A DNA stretch of 64,000 nt from NCBI GenBank assembly GCA_013180625.2, contig SNVD02011141.1:488588-552587 (forward strand). The letters run 5' to 3'. Made by a program: the position numbers and the translations under genes. The DNA comes from Boswellia sacra (Eukaryota; Streptophyta; Magnoliopsida; Sapindales; Burseraceae). Positions 11,339 to 22,056 of the stretch are shown piece after piece. The first letter of the stretch is position 1, and each line of letters begins with the position of its first letter. Under the pieces are notes generated by a model, which was not told where the DNA came from, did not search any database, and saw only the letters and a list, made by a program, of their open reading frames with translations.

Positions 11339-11902
11339 GGCGGAATGCCAGGAAACTCAATTAATTGAGTTTAGCTAAATTTTGCAAATAATTTACATAA
11401 GAGTTTCAAATAATGCATTATGATAAGCGGAGCAATTAATGCGTGTTGAGTTCATTGAGTTCTATTTACTTGTTTTTGAACATCTTCAAAATGCATGGCA
11501 TCATCATCTGGAAGTCTGGGTCTAGGAGTTGTACAATTTCTCTCTGGTATTCTGAAGCTTCCTTTCGTTTAATATACCATCTGTTCTTTCCTTAAATTTT
11601 TGGATTCCTTTCAACTTGTGGAGTGTTGGAGAAAGTTGTCGATGCTTTCCAAAGATGAAAAATGACCAAATCAAATGTCCAGTATTTTGGAAGATACTCT
11701 GTAAATAATTATTGTATCACTGATGTCGAGTATTAGGTGTTTAGGAAGATTGTATCGTAAAATATTCCTTTGCTACATATTTTATCTTGTAGCAGAAATT
11801 AATACATGGAGAAAAGATTAGAAAACATACTTTTTGGTCTTGGAGTATTTTAGCATTTCAAGAGACTGAAGAATGTATAAATTTTATATCATGTTAATGC
11901 AG

Positions 11903-11983
11903 GCTTACCGTCATGAATTGTTAGAGGCCTATGAATGCTGCATGAAATATAAGAGAACTAGAAAAGATGTTGAGCTTACTCAG
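11903..11983 (+). pseudogene. TOR kinase FRB-region exon, captured fragment, copy A
   Basis: One 81-base exon between an AG acceptor and a GT donor translates to AYRHELLEAYECCMKYKRTR followed by KDVELTQ. This matches the start of the FKBP12-rapamycin-binding region of plant Target of Rapamycin (known form: YRHELLEAxECCMxYKxTGKDAELTQ). TOR is the nutrient-sensing PI3K-like kinase. Flanking sequence up to about 12400 may be TOR intron but holds no further exon I recognise. It lies about 560 bp downstream of the coatomer fragment on the same strand, so a chimeric spliced transcript is conceivable; its phase is intact but its function unknown. Confidence 0.87.
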
Positions 11984-12636
11984 GTAATATTTTACTCAGT
12001 TGGGAAGGGATTGTTAGCTGGACATTTTATTTGGGCTACCTTGGAATAGGGACTTGGGTTTTTGAATTTATTGTGATGCAAAATCTTTTTGTTAGGTTTT
12101 GTTTCCCTTGAGGCCTATCTATATGTGGAAAAAAGTTACACTCCTTTTATTCTGTTAATACAGATAATTTTTGTTTATGCATATACATATAAGCAAGTGT
12201 TGCTTTTTGGCATTGGCTTGTTAGTGTTAGAAATTCTCTGTGCCAATGCTATGGGCCTATGGCTACGAAACTCTTTGTCGTCCTTGTGGACTTCAATTCC
12301 AAGTTCTTTTGTAGGAAAATTTAATCTTTCAATCTCCTCCTTTTTTTTGTGCTCATCCTTAGTATTGGAAATTTCCCAACTTTATTGATGACGCTGCCTC
12401 GATACTGAGTTTATCATTGGGAACTTAGGAGTTTGATATGATTTTACCGACTTGGCACTTACGCTTTAGCTTTTTTCCAATATGCTAAATATTTCAATAC
12501 CTATTTCCAATATGCTAAATATTTCCAATATGCCTCGATACTGAGTTTATCACTGGGAACTTAGGAGTTTTATGAGAAATTTGTTTAATGTGACAAATGA
12601 TACAGATTATGAATTTTTAAAATTTTTTAAAATACC

Positions 12637-12638
<2 letters not shown>

Positions 12639-12687
<49 letters not shown>
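12639..12687. repeat. TA dinucleotide microsatellite
   Basis: An almost pure TA run of about 48 bases at the inner edge of the CACTA right subterminal region. In copy B the run is much shorter (51964-51984), showing slippage since the duplication. Confidence 0.9.
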
Positions 12688-12690
<3 letters not shown>

Positions 12691-12699
12691 TTTTTTAAA

Positions 12700-13027
12700 T
12701 ACTTGGAGGCTAAAAAATGTCAAGTATTTTTTTAATTTTTAAAACTATTATACTTAGCGACCAAAAACCGTCAAGTATATTTTTTTAATTTTTAAAACTA
12801 TTATACTTGGTGGCCAAAAACCACCAAGTATATTTTTTTTTAATTTTTAAAACTATTATACTTGGCGGCCAAAAACCACCAAGTATAGTCAGGTGCATAT
12901 TTGGCAGGTTGACCGACCGCCAAATTGACTATATTTGGCGGTACCATTGGTGGTGCTTTCAAGACCGCCAAATATATACTTATTTGGCTGCCAAAAACTG
13001 TCAAATATGAGCATTTTTCTTGTAGTG
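12700..13027. repeat. CACTA right subterminal array, copy A
   Basis: About four tandem copies of a roughly 60-bp unit (ACTATTATACTTGGCGGCC...ACCACCAAGTATATTTTTTTAA-type) are followed by shorter GGCGGT / ACCGCC inverted motifs and the terminus TTCTTGTAGTG. Such arrays are the known transposase-binding zones of En/Spm elements. Confidence 0.8.
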
Positions 13028-15287
13028 CATATTTATATGCCCATGATCATCTTCATGTCTAGCCAAAACTTTGATAGCACTTCCAACAATCCTCCCTTCG
13101 AAGAAAGGACCACATCATTGTGATATTTTTTCGGGCCTCCCCTAAAACAACCATCCATCTGTCCGCTCTATCGAGTTCCGTTACCTCAAGAGCTACTCTA
13201 TCCAGGTCAACTCCTCTTCATCGTGTTGAGGTCATGACACGTCCATGAAGCATCTGAAGCACACCGTCTAGTCCAATAGAGCTAACCACAGACTCAATCG
13301 TGAGTTTTAACTGAGGCTCAGGGCCCACCATCTTAATTTGGCATAACTGGGGCCCACCAACATTTGTTTGGCACTTCGAGAATTTTCTTTATATATTCTC
13401 CTGGCTAAGTCCGGGCTTGACATCTATTACCACTTGTTGAGACTATGAACCTCCCAAAACTCTAAATTGGTATGATATTGTCCACTTTAAGCCTAAACCC
13501 TCATGGATTTGCTTTTGGATTCTATCCAAAAGGCCTCATACCAATAGAGATCTTATCCATACTTATATGCCTACGATCCTCCTCATTTTTAGCCAATATG
13601 GGACTTTGGTTGCACTCCTAACAATTAGATTGTTGTGAGAAAAGTTTAGGAGTCATAGTGCAGAAAATTTTTCAATTAATTTTGGAATCTCTCCATTGAA
13701 ATTATTTTTTGAAATATCAATGATAGTAAGAGTAATAAGAACTTTATGTAGGTCAATATCAGTCCCTTTTATTGTCACTGCCATAGAATCTTCATAATAA
13801 TTAGTTTCACCCATTTATAACTTATGGCCTTCAGCTTCACTAACATTCATCATAGCTTTTAGATTTTCAAAATATTTTGTTAGTAAAAGACAGCTAAAAT
13901 TGTTATTTGAGAGATCAAAGATTCTGAGTTTAGTGAATGAATGATAGGGCTTAGAAGAATCCCATACATCACCATAAAATTTATTGTAACGAAGAATAAG
14001 AACCTTTAGCTCAGGAAAATTTCCTAGCCAATATGGGAAGGTATCACTTATATTGTTGCTTCAAAGATCGAGAACTTCAAGCTCTGCACAATTCAAGATA
14101 CATCATGGGATTGAGCCTTCTAGGTCATTGTCATCGAAGTTAAGTGTTCTCAAATTGTTGCCCTTTGAAAACGTATCAGGAATTATACCACAAAGTCTAT
14201 TCTTCTGCAGATCTAGTACTTGAAGACTTTTGCTAAAATTTCCCATGCAATCTGGAATGAATCCACTCAAACTGTTAATTGAAAGGTCAAGATCTTCAAT
14301 GATGCTGATATTGCAATTTAAATGAGGAATCGCTCCGATCAATCTATTGTTTGTGATACAGAAGTACGTATCGGACCCTACAGCCTATTATCATCCAAAA
14401 AAAGGACATATAGTTGACTACTGTGAAAATCAACCATATGGTCAGTTGGTTGTCGCCGATATCCATAAATTCCAATCTTGGTAGAGTTAACAACCATGGT
14501 GAAATATACTGGTGAAATATACCTGTAGAGTAAGTTGTCACAAATCAATTAAAGGTAAATTTGAAAGCAAATTTACATGAGAAGGAATCGATCACGTGGC
14601 TACATGACTACGCAATTGAAAGAGAGTCTAGAATACCAGCGGAGCACATAAAGTAAAACCATATCTCTAGTTTCACCAATGCAAATATTGTAATTGAAAG
14701 ATATAAAACATTAATTGAGCTTATGAAGATTTGGGAAAAAAAAATCTAAGTGATTTCAGTAACACCCGACAAGGCTGCACCTATAGAGATCCAAGTGCCT
14801 CAAGGATGTCAAATTGCTGATTGAATTATGTAATTCTTCTGTCAAACCTGTTCCACTTAAGTCCAAAAGCCCAAGAGGGCTGCTCCAGTTAACCATGGGA
14901 AAATAGCCTGTTAAGTTGATGTTCGATGCTAAACAGAGAAATTGAAGATTCGGTAAGCCAAGGATATTATCTGGGAAGTTTCCTTACAATCCATATTGAC
15001 CAAGACTCAAATATGTTAGAGAAGAAGATATATTTGTCAATGGAGCAGGCACTATGGTAGAAATGTCTACTAAGTCGAGAAAAAGTCCTTTTAACTTAGT
15101 TAGATTTTGAGCCAGACCTTCCAAACCTGCTTTTTCAAGAATCACTCCAGAATTGTGAGAGAGGTCAAGTGAAAGTAAGTTAGAAATATAGGAGATCTCA
15201 AATGGAAGTTGGCGGGAAAAATTAGAGTTGTAGAGGTTAAGGAGTTTCAAATCATGGAAGTGACTAAAACCAGAGGAAAAATGGGAG

Positions 15288-16552
15288 CATAGGCGAACCT
15301 ACATGGGGACCCGGGTCCCCCAAAAAAAAAATTTAAATTTTGTTATACCCCTTATGTTTCAATAGTAATAATATACCCCCTTATACATGCCTAATTTTCA
15401 CCTATAATTCCTTATTTTCATATTATCTAGTAGTCCCCTCACTTCATCTAACCTGTCATGTCGCTCTTCCACTTTACAAAAGCCGCTATAGCACATAAGA
15501 AGACAAATTCTTTCATTTTCTGGTAAGTTTATTATATTTCATATTTTATTATTTTATTTCATACAAAATGTTATTCACTTTTTTTTAATGTTTTTCTCCT
15601 ATAATTTGCAGATTTCTTTTTCTCAAATCTTTGTTTTTTCTTCTATAGATAGTCTACACTTGACACATAATTAATAATTTTCTCCTTCTTTCCAAGCAAA
15701 TTTGTACCACGATCATTATTATAATTAATTTCGACCATTATATTTTATAAATAAAATTTATCTAGATTTTTTTAATGCTTCATGGTTAGCTAATTTTAGA
15801 AGCATGATGTTACAATCACAATAAAGAGATATTGTCTGACTTTTTACTAAACCATCACAATGAATTAATTAAATAAAAGTAATGATTTTGATACTTCATA
15901 CTAATACTAAAAGATGAAGATTCAACTTGATGATGAATTTTTTCATTACTTTTTTGATTAATTGGCCTTTATCGTGATGTCAATCAAAAGCCGATATTAA
16001 ATTAAACTAATTAAATTCAGCTTTATATCTCGTAATTTCAAAATTTCTTCACCTTCTTTATTGGTTTAATTTGAGAGGCTTTTTATTATTTAATTTGTTT
16101 CTAGTCTTTTTGAATAGAAAATAATACGATCATTAATTTTTTATCAGTTATTGAGAGATATTTTAAAAGAAAATCTACTTTTGAATTGGCAGCAAGTCCA
16201 AACAGAAGTGCTAAAAGTTCAAAACAAAATTGTATTAATATTAATTTTACAAGATTTGCAGCTTAGAACTCGATAATGAAGTAATCATGCAACGTTTTCA
16301 AAATATGAAAACAAGTAGAGCACGATTATAATTTTGTATTTGTTGAATAGATTAACTATTAAATTTTAATATGTTACATTTTACTTTATTATGTTAAGAT
16401 TTATTGTAACGAGTAAGGTAGATTATATCCCCTTATTTAAGTGTATTTTTTATTTTTCAATGAATTTTATTTTTTATTTTTTATTATAGAAATTATAAAA
16501 TGCTATGGTCGTCTCCCCCTCCCCACTTGACAAATTTTTGGGTCTGCCACTG
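15288..16552. mobile_element. hAT-like non-autonomous element in RLP2, copy A
   Basis: Ends are CATAGGCGAACC and, inverted, CAGTGGCAGACC, resembling the CAGTGGCGGA-type termini of plant hAT elements. In copy B the flanks are CCTGAGAG and CCTGGGAG, a near-perfect 8-bp target duplication in RLP2 coding sequence; in copy A it has decayed further. The 1,265-bp interior is AT-rich without a transposase. Removing it rejoins the LRR N-terminal frame to the following repeats. Confidence 0.75.
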
Positions 16553-16974
16553 CCTGGGATTATTTGAAGTCATTGTAAGGAAGGTTGAGGCTTCGCAGGT
16601 GAGGAAGATGAAAGTGACTACTGTTGGAAAGGATGTTGCCATGAAGCCAACTACAAACAAAGATCGAGGACAATCACATGACCTGTCTCAGTATCACACT
16701 TGACCCCATCCCGTAAACAACAATCATCGTCCTCTTTCCAGAAGAGCATTTTTAGATAAGAAGAAGCGGCGATAACATCATACAATAGCAAGGAGAACTA
16801 TTTCTGAAGGAAAAGAGTTGTTTAAACTTTAACAATGCAGAACTTTGATTAGGAGAGCATAGTTCCGCAGAACACTGGGAAAGCAAGAGCAACAAATATT
16901 GGAAGTAGAAAAATTGACTAGAACATGTTAACCAAGCTATCGTGTTATGTTGAAATGAAATGATAAACCAATAT

Positions 16975-17260
16975 GATTGTTGGTATCGAGATGTTTCGAG
17001 ATGTGTCGAGTTGATTATGTCGAGATGTGTAGAGTTGATTATGTCGAGATTATTGGTGTTAAGTGTGGTTGTCGAGATTTTGTCGAGTTTTGATTTCGTC
17101 TAGTGTCGAGATTTTATCAAGTGTCGAGCTTCTGTCGAGTGTCGCGATTGTGTCACATGTCGAGTCTGTTATGTCAAACTTGTTGAAGTGTCGAGTTTCA
17201 AGTGTCGAGTGTCGAGTGGTGTATGTCAAGCACTTGTACCGAGAATGTTGGTGACGAGTT
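16975..17260. repeat. TCGAG-rich tandem repeats between RLP2 and the copia LTR, copy A
   Basis: Irregular short repeats (GTGTCGAG, ATGTCGAGAT, TTTTGTCGAG) fill the space between the RLP2 start region and the copia LTR. The motif matches the repeats inside both ends of the MULE and inside the CACTA element. The equivalent array in copy B (56255-56610) is longer by several units. Origin is uncertain: a MULE remnant is the simplest reading. Confidence 0.7.
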
Positions 17261-18152
17261 TTTTTGTGTTAACATACATGTGTCATGCACAGGTTATATT
17301 TTGATCAACTTGTGATAAAACAAGAATGTTATTATGATTTTTTACTGTTTCTAGAATTATATTTTAGGAAGTATTTGATTTATAATAAATATCTTTTTAG
17401 ATTAGGATATAGTATCTTGTATCGTAATTAGAATAGATATCTATCCTAATTTCTTAGGAGTTTAATTATATCACTTCCTATTTTATTTCTCTTAATCCCA
17501 ATATGATTTTGATGTAGATTTTTTACAGAATTTCTAAGAGATGTCGTCCAGGCCTCTCGCTATATATACCATGTTATATTTACATAACTGGTAGGCTAAT
17601 CACGTGGAAGAGAGATTAACAGGTTAGCTAATTTGGTTTTTGAGAGAGTCTTAATTTTGGCATTCCATGAATTGATAGAAGAGCATCAACACAAATTGGG
17701 ATGCTTCTTTGATCTGATTCTTTAAGTCTTTTGATTCATGTATGAGTGGTAGAAATCGTACATGAGTTGTTGATTGAGTCTGTGGGAGTTAGTAGACACT
17801 TAGGATAACTTACAGGTTAAGTATTTATGTAATTCAATGTCAGACTTCGTGTGTTATATTTAACTTAAAAGTGTGTTGTTAAGTTATCTGCGACAGAGAG
17901 TCGATAGTGTCATTAAGAGTTTATGATCTTTGCGAAGATTTTGTTTTCCAAAGATTAGGTCGGTGTGTGAGGGTGAGTCAGCATTGTAAAAGGTCCTAAA
18001 AATTATACAAATAAGAATTTAGTGAATTGCAGCACTATAGCTGTCCGTGGATGTAGGTTTTCTAATCGAACCACGTAAAATCCTCCTGTACTGATTTACT
18101 TTACAGTTTACTGTTATATTACTCATAACTGCATACTTTCAGAACTCTCAAT

Positions 18153-18164
18153 TGGTATCAGAGC
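18153..18164 (+). other. Primer-binding site (tRNA-iMet), copia copy A
   Basis: TGGTATCAGAGC, complementary to the 3' end of initiator methionine tRNA, two bases after the LTR end ...CTCTCA. Standard for Ty1/copia elements. Confidence 0.9.
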
Positions 18165-18213
18165 AGGTTCACTGATAGACAAGTGAAGAAAACGATCACG
18201 TTGATCTGCAAGG

Positions 18214-19356
18214 TTGGAGTTTACTCGAAATGGAGGATCCGAAACACAACCACTTATTCTTGATGATAGTAATTACTTGTATTGGAAGGTAAGAATGATG
18301 ATGTTTATCAAATCTCATGATGACAGGGTATGGACTAGTGTGCTTAAAGGATGGACACCGCCAACAAAGGTGAATGCTTTTGGCGATTCCGAACCCAAAC
18401 CAGAGGATGAATGGACTGATGAAGAATACTGACGATCCAGCTAGAATTCAAAGGCTCTTAACGCAATCTTTGCTGCAGTGGACTTAAACAACTTTAGACA
18501 GATTTCAAGGTGCAAAGTGGCCAAAGAAGCGTGGGACATACTTGAGGTAAAATATGAAGGTACTGCATCTGTTAAAAGATCTAAATTGATGAGATTAAAT
18601 TCTCAATTTGAAAATCTAATGATGCATGAGGATGAGTCAATTTCTGAGTTTTACTCTAAGATATGTCACATTACAAATTCAACATACATGCTTGGGAAAA
18701 CTTTCTCTGATGCAGAAATTGTTAGCAAAATAATTAGGATTGTTCCAGATAAATTTCAACCTAAAATTTCAACCATTGAGGAAGTTAAAGACACTGATGA
18801 GATGAGGGTTGATGAACTAATAGGCATTCTCCAAAACTTTGAAATTAATCAGAGTACTAGGAAGCAAAAAGATAAAAGCATTGCATTCAATGTGAAAACT
18901 GAAAAATCTGATGAGAAAAGTAATGATGAGCTTGATGAAACTGATTCTAAACAGATTGCTTTTCTAACAAGAAACTATGTCAAGTTTATGAAAAGAAATT
19001 TCAGGAAAAAGAATCAAGGAAAATCTTAAGGTGAAGAAAAATTCAGAAAGTTCAGCAAGGAGAATGACAAGAAGAAGTCAAAACAACCTGAAAAGAAAGG
19101 GCAGATTCAGTGTTATGAATGTTCTGGTTATAGCATATTCAATCTGAATGTGCTAATCTCAATAAGAAGAATAAAGCACTAACAGTAACATGGAGTGATG
19201 AATCAGAACCGGAGTCAGAAGATCAAGATTGCATGAGCAACTTTGTTGTATTTACTGCATCTGCAGCTGATAAAGGGAAAGTTGTTATGTCTGACATAAC
19301 AGAAAATTACAGAACCGGTGTTGATCATTCTGATGAAGAAGATGGACCAGAATACT
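18214..19356 (+). pseudogene. Copia gag (UBN2 type), broken, copy A
   Basis: Gag reads MEFTRNGG... with the usual ATG changed to TTG (copy B has ATG at 57568). A TGA at about 18430 follows WTDEEY; the frame then stays open over 18478-19029 (KVAKEAWDILEVKYEG, a hallmark of UBN2-type copia gag) and ends in a stop after RKKNQGK. The CCHC knuckle region (about 19110-19150) carries an indel that destroys the second half (QCYECSGY then out of frame). It lacks all pol. Non-functional; it forms virus-like-particle coat protein in intact relatives. Confidence 0.85.
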
Positions 19357-19359
19357 GAA

Positions 19360-20260
19360 TCCCATAGTCGATTTAAGGGATTTGTACAAACGCCCCTAAG
19401 AGGCTGCTCCAGTTAACGTTTGGATGAATCCCATTCTCATAAAATTAAACCCCCATACCAAACGCCCCTAAAAGGGCTGCTCCAGTTAACGTTTGGATGA
19501 AGCCCTCTTAAGTTGGAGTTTGACGCTAAATTTGGGGAGCTCTAGATTTGGTTGGCGAAAGATAGTCTCTGGGAGATCCCCCTGCAATCCACAAGAAATG
19601 AGACTTAGATATCAAAGAAAAAGATCAACTCATCAAGGAACCGGGTACAATGATACACATATCTACATAATACAGAACGAATTTTTTAACTTTGGTCAAA
19701 TTTTGAACCAGTGCTTCCAAAACTGGGGGTTCAAGAGTTGCTAAATTATGAGAGAGATCAAGTTTGGACAAATGGGAGATTTCGAATGGTATTTGACCAT
19801 GAAAATCGGAGGAAGAGAGGTTAAGGAGTGTCAAATTAGGGAAACGATTAAAACTAGAGGAAATCAGAGAGTGAGGGAAATCACTGCAAGCAAGACTGAG
19901 CTTTTGTAGGTGAAGAGCGAGAAAAAGACTACTGTTGAAAGAAATATTACCATGAAGCCCACTATAACTTAGGTCAAGGCCAATTACATGATCTATCTCC
20001 GTATCACATGTGACCCCATCTCATGAAAAACAATCACTGTCCTCGTCCCAATAGATCATTTTTGGATAAGAAGGAACCTTAATTGCGTGGCAGGGGAAAG
20101 AAGAATTGTTTCTGAAGGAGAAGAGTTGCTTAAATTGGAGTAATGCATAACTTTGGTCGTGAGAGCATAGTTTTGCAGAACTCGGAGAACACAAAAGTAG
20201 TAGGTGGATCCAAAAAAATTGATAAAACCTTGTCAACCAACACATCTTTGTGTACAAAAT
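19360..20260 (-). pseudogene. RLP3 pseudogene, N-terminal half
   Basis: The minus strand gives a signal peptide and LRR N-cap similar to RLP1 (SSAKLCSHDQSYALLQFKQL), starting near 20245. It is followed by an LRR stretch with stops and frameshifts (for example 19834-19625, MTLLNLSSSDFHGQIPFEIS). The gene breaks off at about 19390, next to the truncated copia copy; no LRR core or C-terminus follows. A 45-base segment is locally duplicated at 19387-19432 and 19459-19505 at the break. Confidence 0.82.
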
Positions 20261-20951
20261 CATAAGATCTGGTACGATTATAATTAGAAATTAAAGAAAT
20301 TGATGGTCAGACCACAAGGAAACAAGCTATTAGGATGAGGCAATGCTTGCTTATATCTCGTAAAAGCAGTGAGGATAGCTTACCATTTTATAGCAGGGCT
20401 GCGAATTAAGAATTTGATTATTCAATTTGTAATTATTATAAATATGTGAAATATTCGAATTCTTGGTTATCGAGTTAGGACCACTCCAATATATAATTAG
20501 TATGCGAGAGCATAGTGATCATCCTAGCTACAATTCCTTTAGATGTCTGCAAATATCACTTTTCGAGTGGTGTGGTTTGTTTTTAAATGGCGAATTCCAT
20601 CACTCATGAATCACGAACAATTGAAAATAAATATTTTAGGGATTGTGCTGAGTTAGTGTGAACAATACTGACGAACCCCAGAACCCCACACTAACTACCT
20701 AAAGCGTTTTCCCAGTGTCATCGTTCATTCTCAAGTTTCCAAATCTTTTCAAGAGATTCTAGATTTCCAACTAAGTGAGTGCTCCTTTTTACAAGTTTAT
20801 CCATTGCATGGACCCAATTATCTGAATTCTTATAATTTTTCAGCCCTCTTTTTTAAGTCTGTCAATCTTGTCATACTGATACAATAATTCAATCCAATTT
20901 TAAAGGATGTTGTCGGAGTATTATGGACAATTTCCAGTCTACTTTATTAAC
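20261..20951. other. Upstream flank of RLP3 up to the MULE
   Basis: Non-coding sequence recognisably related to the upstream flank of RLP1 (for example the ATTCCATCACTCATGAATCACGAACAA-like stretch near 20592 and the GGATGTTGTCG motif near 20905). It shows that RLP3 carried the same kind of promoter region. The MULE is inserted at 20952 in this flank. Confidence 0.6.
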
Positions 20952-21066
20952 GGAAAAATTAAAAAAATGGACAAAATTAGGGACCCTTGATGAAATTTGG
21001 ACACATCCTGAAAATTTTTCATACCATAGACACTTTATGGATAAAAAGACTCAATTACCCTTATAT
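20952..21066 (+). repeat. MULE left terminal inverted repeat
   Basis: Matches the reverse complement of 30392-30510 at most positions (GGACAAAATTAGGGACCC against GGACACAATTAGGGGGTCC). The same sequence occurs as a lone end at 9505 and 39265 within the CACTA elements. Confidence 0.88.
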
Positions 21067-21429
21067 ATTCATTTTTTTCCAAAACCTTATTTCCCTCTTC
21101 ACTTAAAATTACCGAAACCCCTCGACACCGCTCGAAACGCAAACCGACACGAGTATCGGCTAAGGATAGAAGTAAGACGATGCAGACAGAAGCACCCATC
21201 GATATTGAGGTATGTTTATTAGTCGGTTTTTTGTAGTTTAGTGATTTATTTGGTTGTTTCCTATTTCGTTAGATTTGTGTTAGTTTTTAGGGTATTTGAA
21301 TTAAGGATTTATGTTTCCGTCGGATTTGTGAACTTATTCTGTGTTTTTAGGGATAAATCTAGTGTTATTAGATGATTTTTGTGGTTTGATGTATATGAAA
21401 ACTGTAAAAACCGACGGGCTCGGTCACAA

Positions 21430-22030
21430 GGTAGACGATAGTCAAGTGTCAGATATGTCGAGATATGTCGGATATTCGACACTCGACCATTGGATGAAAG
21501 TGAAAATAATTTTGTCGAGTGTCAGATACATCATCCGAAGAGTTTGCAGTTTCGGATGCGAAATACGACACTCGACAAAATTGATTTCACTTTCATCCGA
21601 CATGTCGAGTGTTGGCTATCCGACACATCTCGAGTGTCAGATGAAGAATCTGACACTGTAATCTCTCTTCAATGATGTATCCGACTCTCGACAAAATTAT
21701 TTTCACTTTCATCTGACATGTCGAGTGTCAGATGAACAATTTTGTCTTGTGTCAAATGCAAAATCTGAAGAGTTTGCAAATCCAACACTCGACAAAATGG
21801 TTTTCACTTTCATTAGACATGTTGAGTGTCGGCTATCCGACACATCTTGAAACTCTTTGATGATGTATCTGACACTCGACAAAATTGTTTTCACTTTCAT
21901 CCGACACTCGATCGGTCCGATGAAAGTGAAAACAATTTTGTCGATTGTTGGATTCGGCTGTCGGATGCATCATCCGAAGAGTTTACAGGATCCGACAGTT
22001 TTGTCGAGCTTTGTCGAGTGTATCGAGCAT
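21430..22030. repeat. MULE left subterminal TCGAG repeats
   Basis: Many direct and inverted copies of GTCGAGTGTCGGAT / ATCCGACACTCGAC with intervening AAAATTGTTTTCACTTTCATC blocks, forming palindromes of tens of bases. Related arrays are at 29815-30045 (right end), 9700-9985, 39455-39730, 16975-17260 and 56255-56610. Confidence 0.9.
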
Positions 22031-22056
22031 TTAGATAGTTTTTCAGGTTCAAGCAA

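Larger units (their letters stand above)
9242..13027. mobile_element. CACTA element carrying coatomer-gamma and TOR exons, copy A
   Basis: It starts CACTACAAGAA at 9242 and ends with the inverted TTCTTGTAGTG at 13017-13027. A 3-bp target duplication CAT (9239-9241, 13028-13030) lies inside a TRIM LTR whose uninterrupted sequence is available at 13435-13623. These ends and the 3-bp duplication define the CACTA superfamily. No transposase is visible. Contents in order: a MULE-type end with TCGAG repeats (9505-9985), a Ser/Pro-rich open stretch, coatomer gamma exons 1-4, one TOR exon, a TA microsatellite and the right subterminal array. Shared with copy B, so the captures predate the duplication. 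Confidence 0.88.
9117..13623 (-). mobile_element. TRIM (miniature LTR element) interrupted by CACTA, copy A
   Basis: The 189-bp LTR at 13435-13623 begins TGTTGAGAC and ends CTCCTAACA. The other LTR is 9117-9241 plus 13031-13088 (183 bp), split by the CACTA element. The host site ATTAG is duplicated at 9112-9116 and 13624-13628. The internal part (13089-13434, 346 bp) has no coding capacity. A purine-rich GAAGGGAGGAT on the minus strand abuts one LTR like a polypurine tract, and a degraded TGGTA primer-site-like string abuts the other, so the element is read on the minus strand. Without the nested insertion it is about 720 bp, the size of a TRIM. Confidence 0.82.
8675..16945 (-). pseudogene. 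RLP2 pseudogene, copy A, split by TRIM/CACTA and hAT insertions
   Basis: Read on the minus strand from the right. The N-terminal part (about 16945-16553) has a signal peptide and LRR N-cap with frame damage. A hAT-like element follows (16552-15288). Then come LRR pieces (15250-14984, 14541-14344, 14342-14103), the island-domain region (about 13860-13629), the TRIM with nested CACTA (13623-9117), and the last LRRs, acidic linker and membrane helix (9111-8675; MGYVCRMVFGMIIEYLVFST). Removing the insertions restores RLP collinearity, but stops and frameshifts remain. In the helix two glycines of the RLP1 GxxxG ladder have become R and E. Region 14545-14760 is non-coding. It is clearly dead as a gene. 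Confidence 0.85.
2124..19356. repeat. Segmental duplication, copy A
   Basis: Collinear and near-identical to 30963-58711 on the same strand, with the same order: RLP1, foldback and Harbinger-like MITEs, RLP2 3' end, TRIM, CACTA with COPG/TOR exons, rest of RLP2 with a hAT, TCGAG repeats, copia LTR and gag. Two events explain the size difference. Copy A lacks 1,018 bp of RLP1 (junction 4204/4205), and copy B has a 9.57-kb Athila insertion at 42011. Copy A homology ends at about 19356 inside the copia gag-pol, while copy B continues. The left break coincides with the CACTA-like insertion edge at 2123. Confidence 0.93.
17264..19356 (+). mobile_element. SIRE-type Ty1/copia retrotransposon, LTR and gag only, copy A
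   Basis: The 5' LTR runs from about 17264-17320 (edge uncertain because no 3' LTR is visible) to 18150, with a TATATATA promoter-like box at about 17563-17570. The primer-binding site TGGTATCAGAGC (18153-18164) matches initiator tRNA-Met. Gag follows, and homology to copy B stops at about 19356. The same LTR/RLP2-side junction exists in copy B, so this insertion predates the block duplication. Confidence 0.85.

Noticed and set aside
9117..13623. TRIM as a Cassandra element
   Set aside because: Cassandra LTRs carry a 5S rRNA-like segment; none is seen in the 189-bp LTR.
21430..22030. Spaced TCGAG repeats as a CRISPR-like array
   Set aside because: Unit length and spacing are irregular, units occur in both orientations and form palindromes, and the host is a plant.
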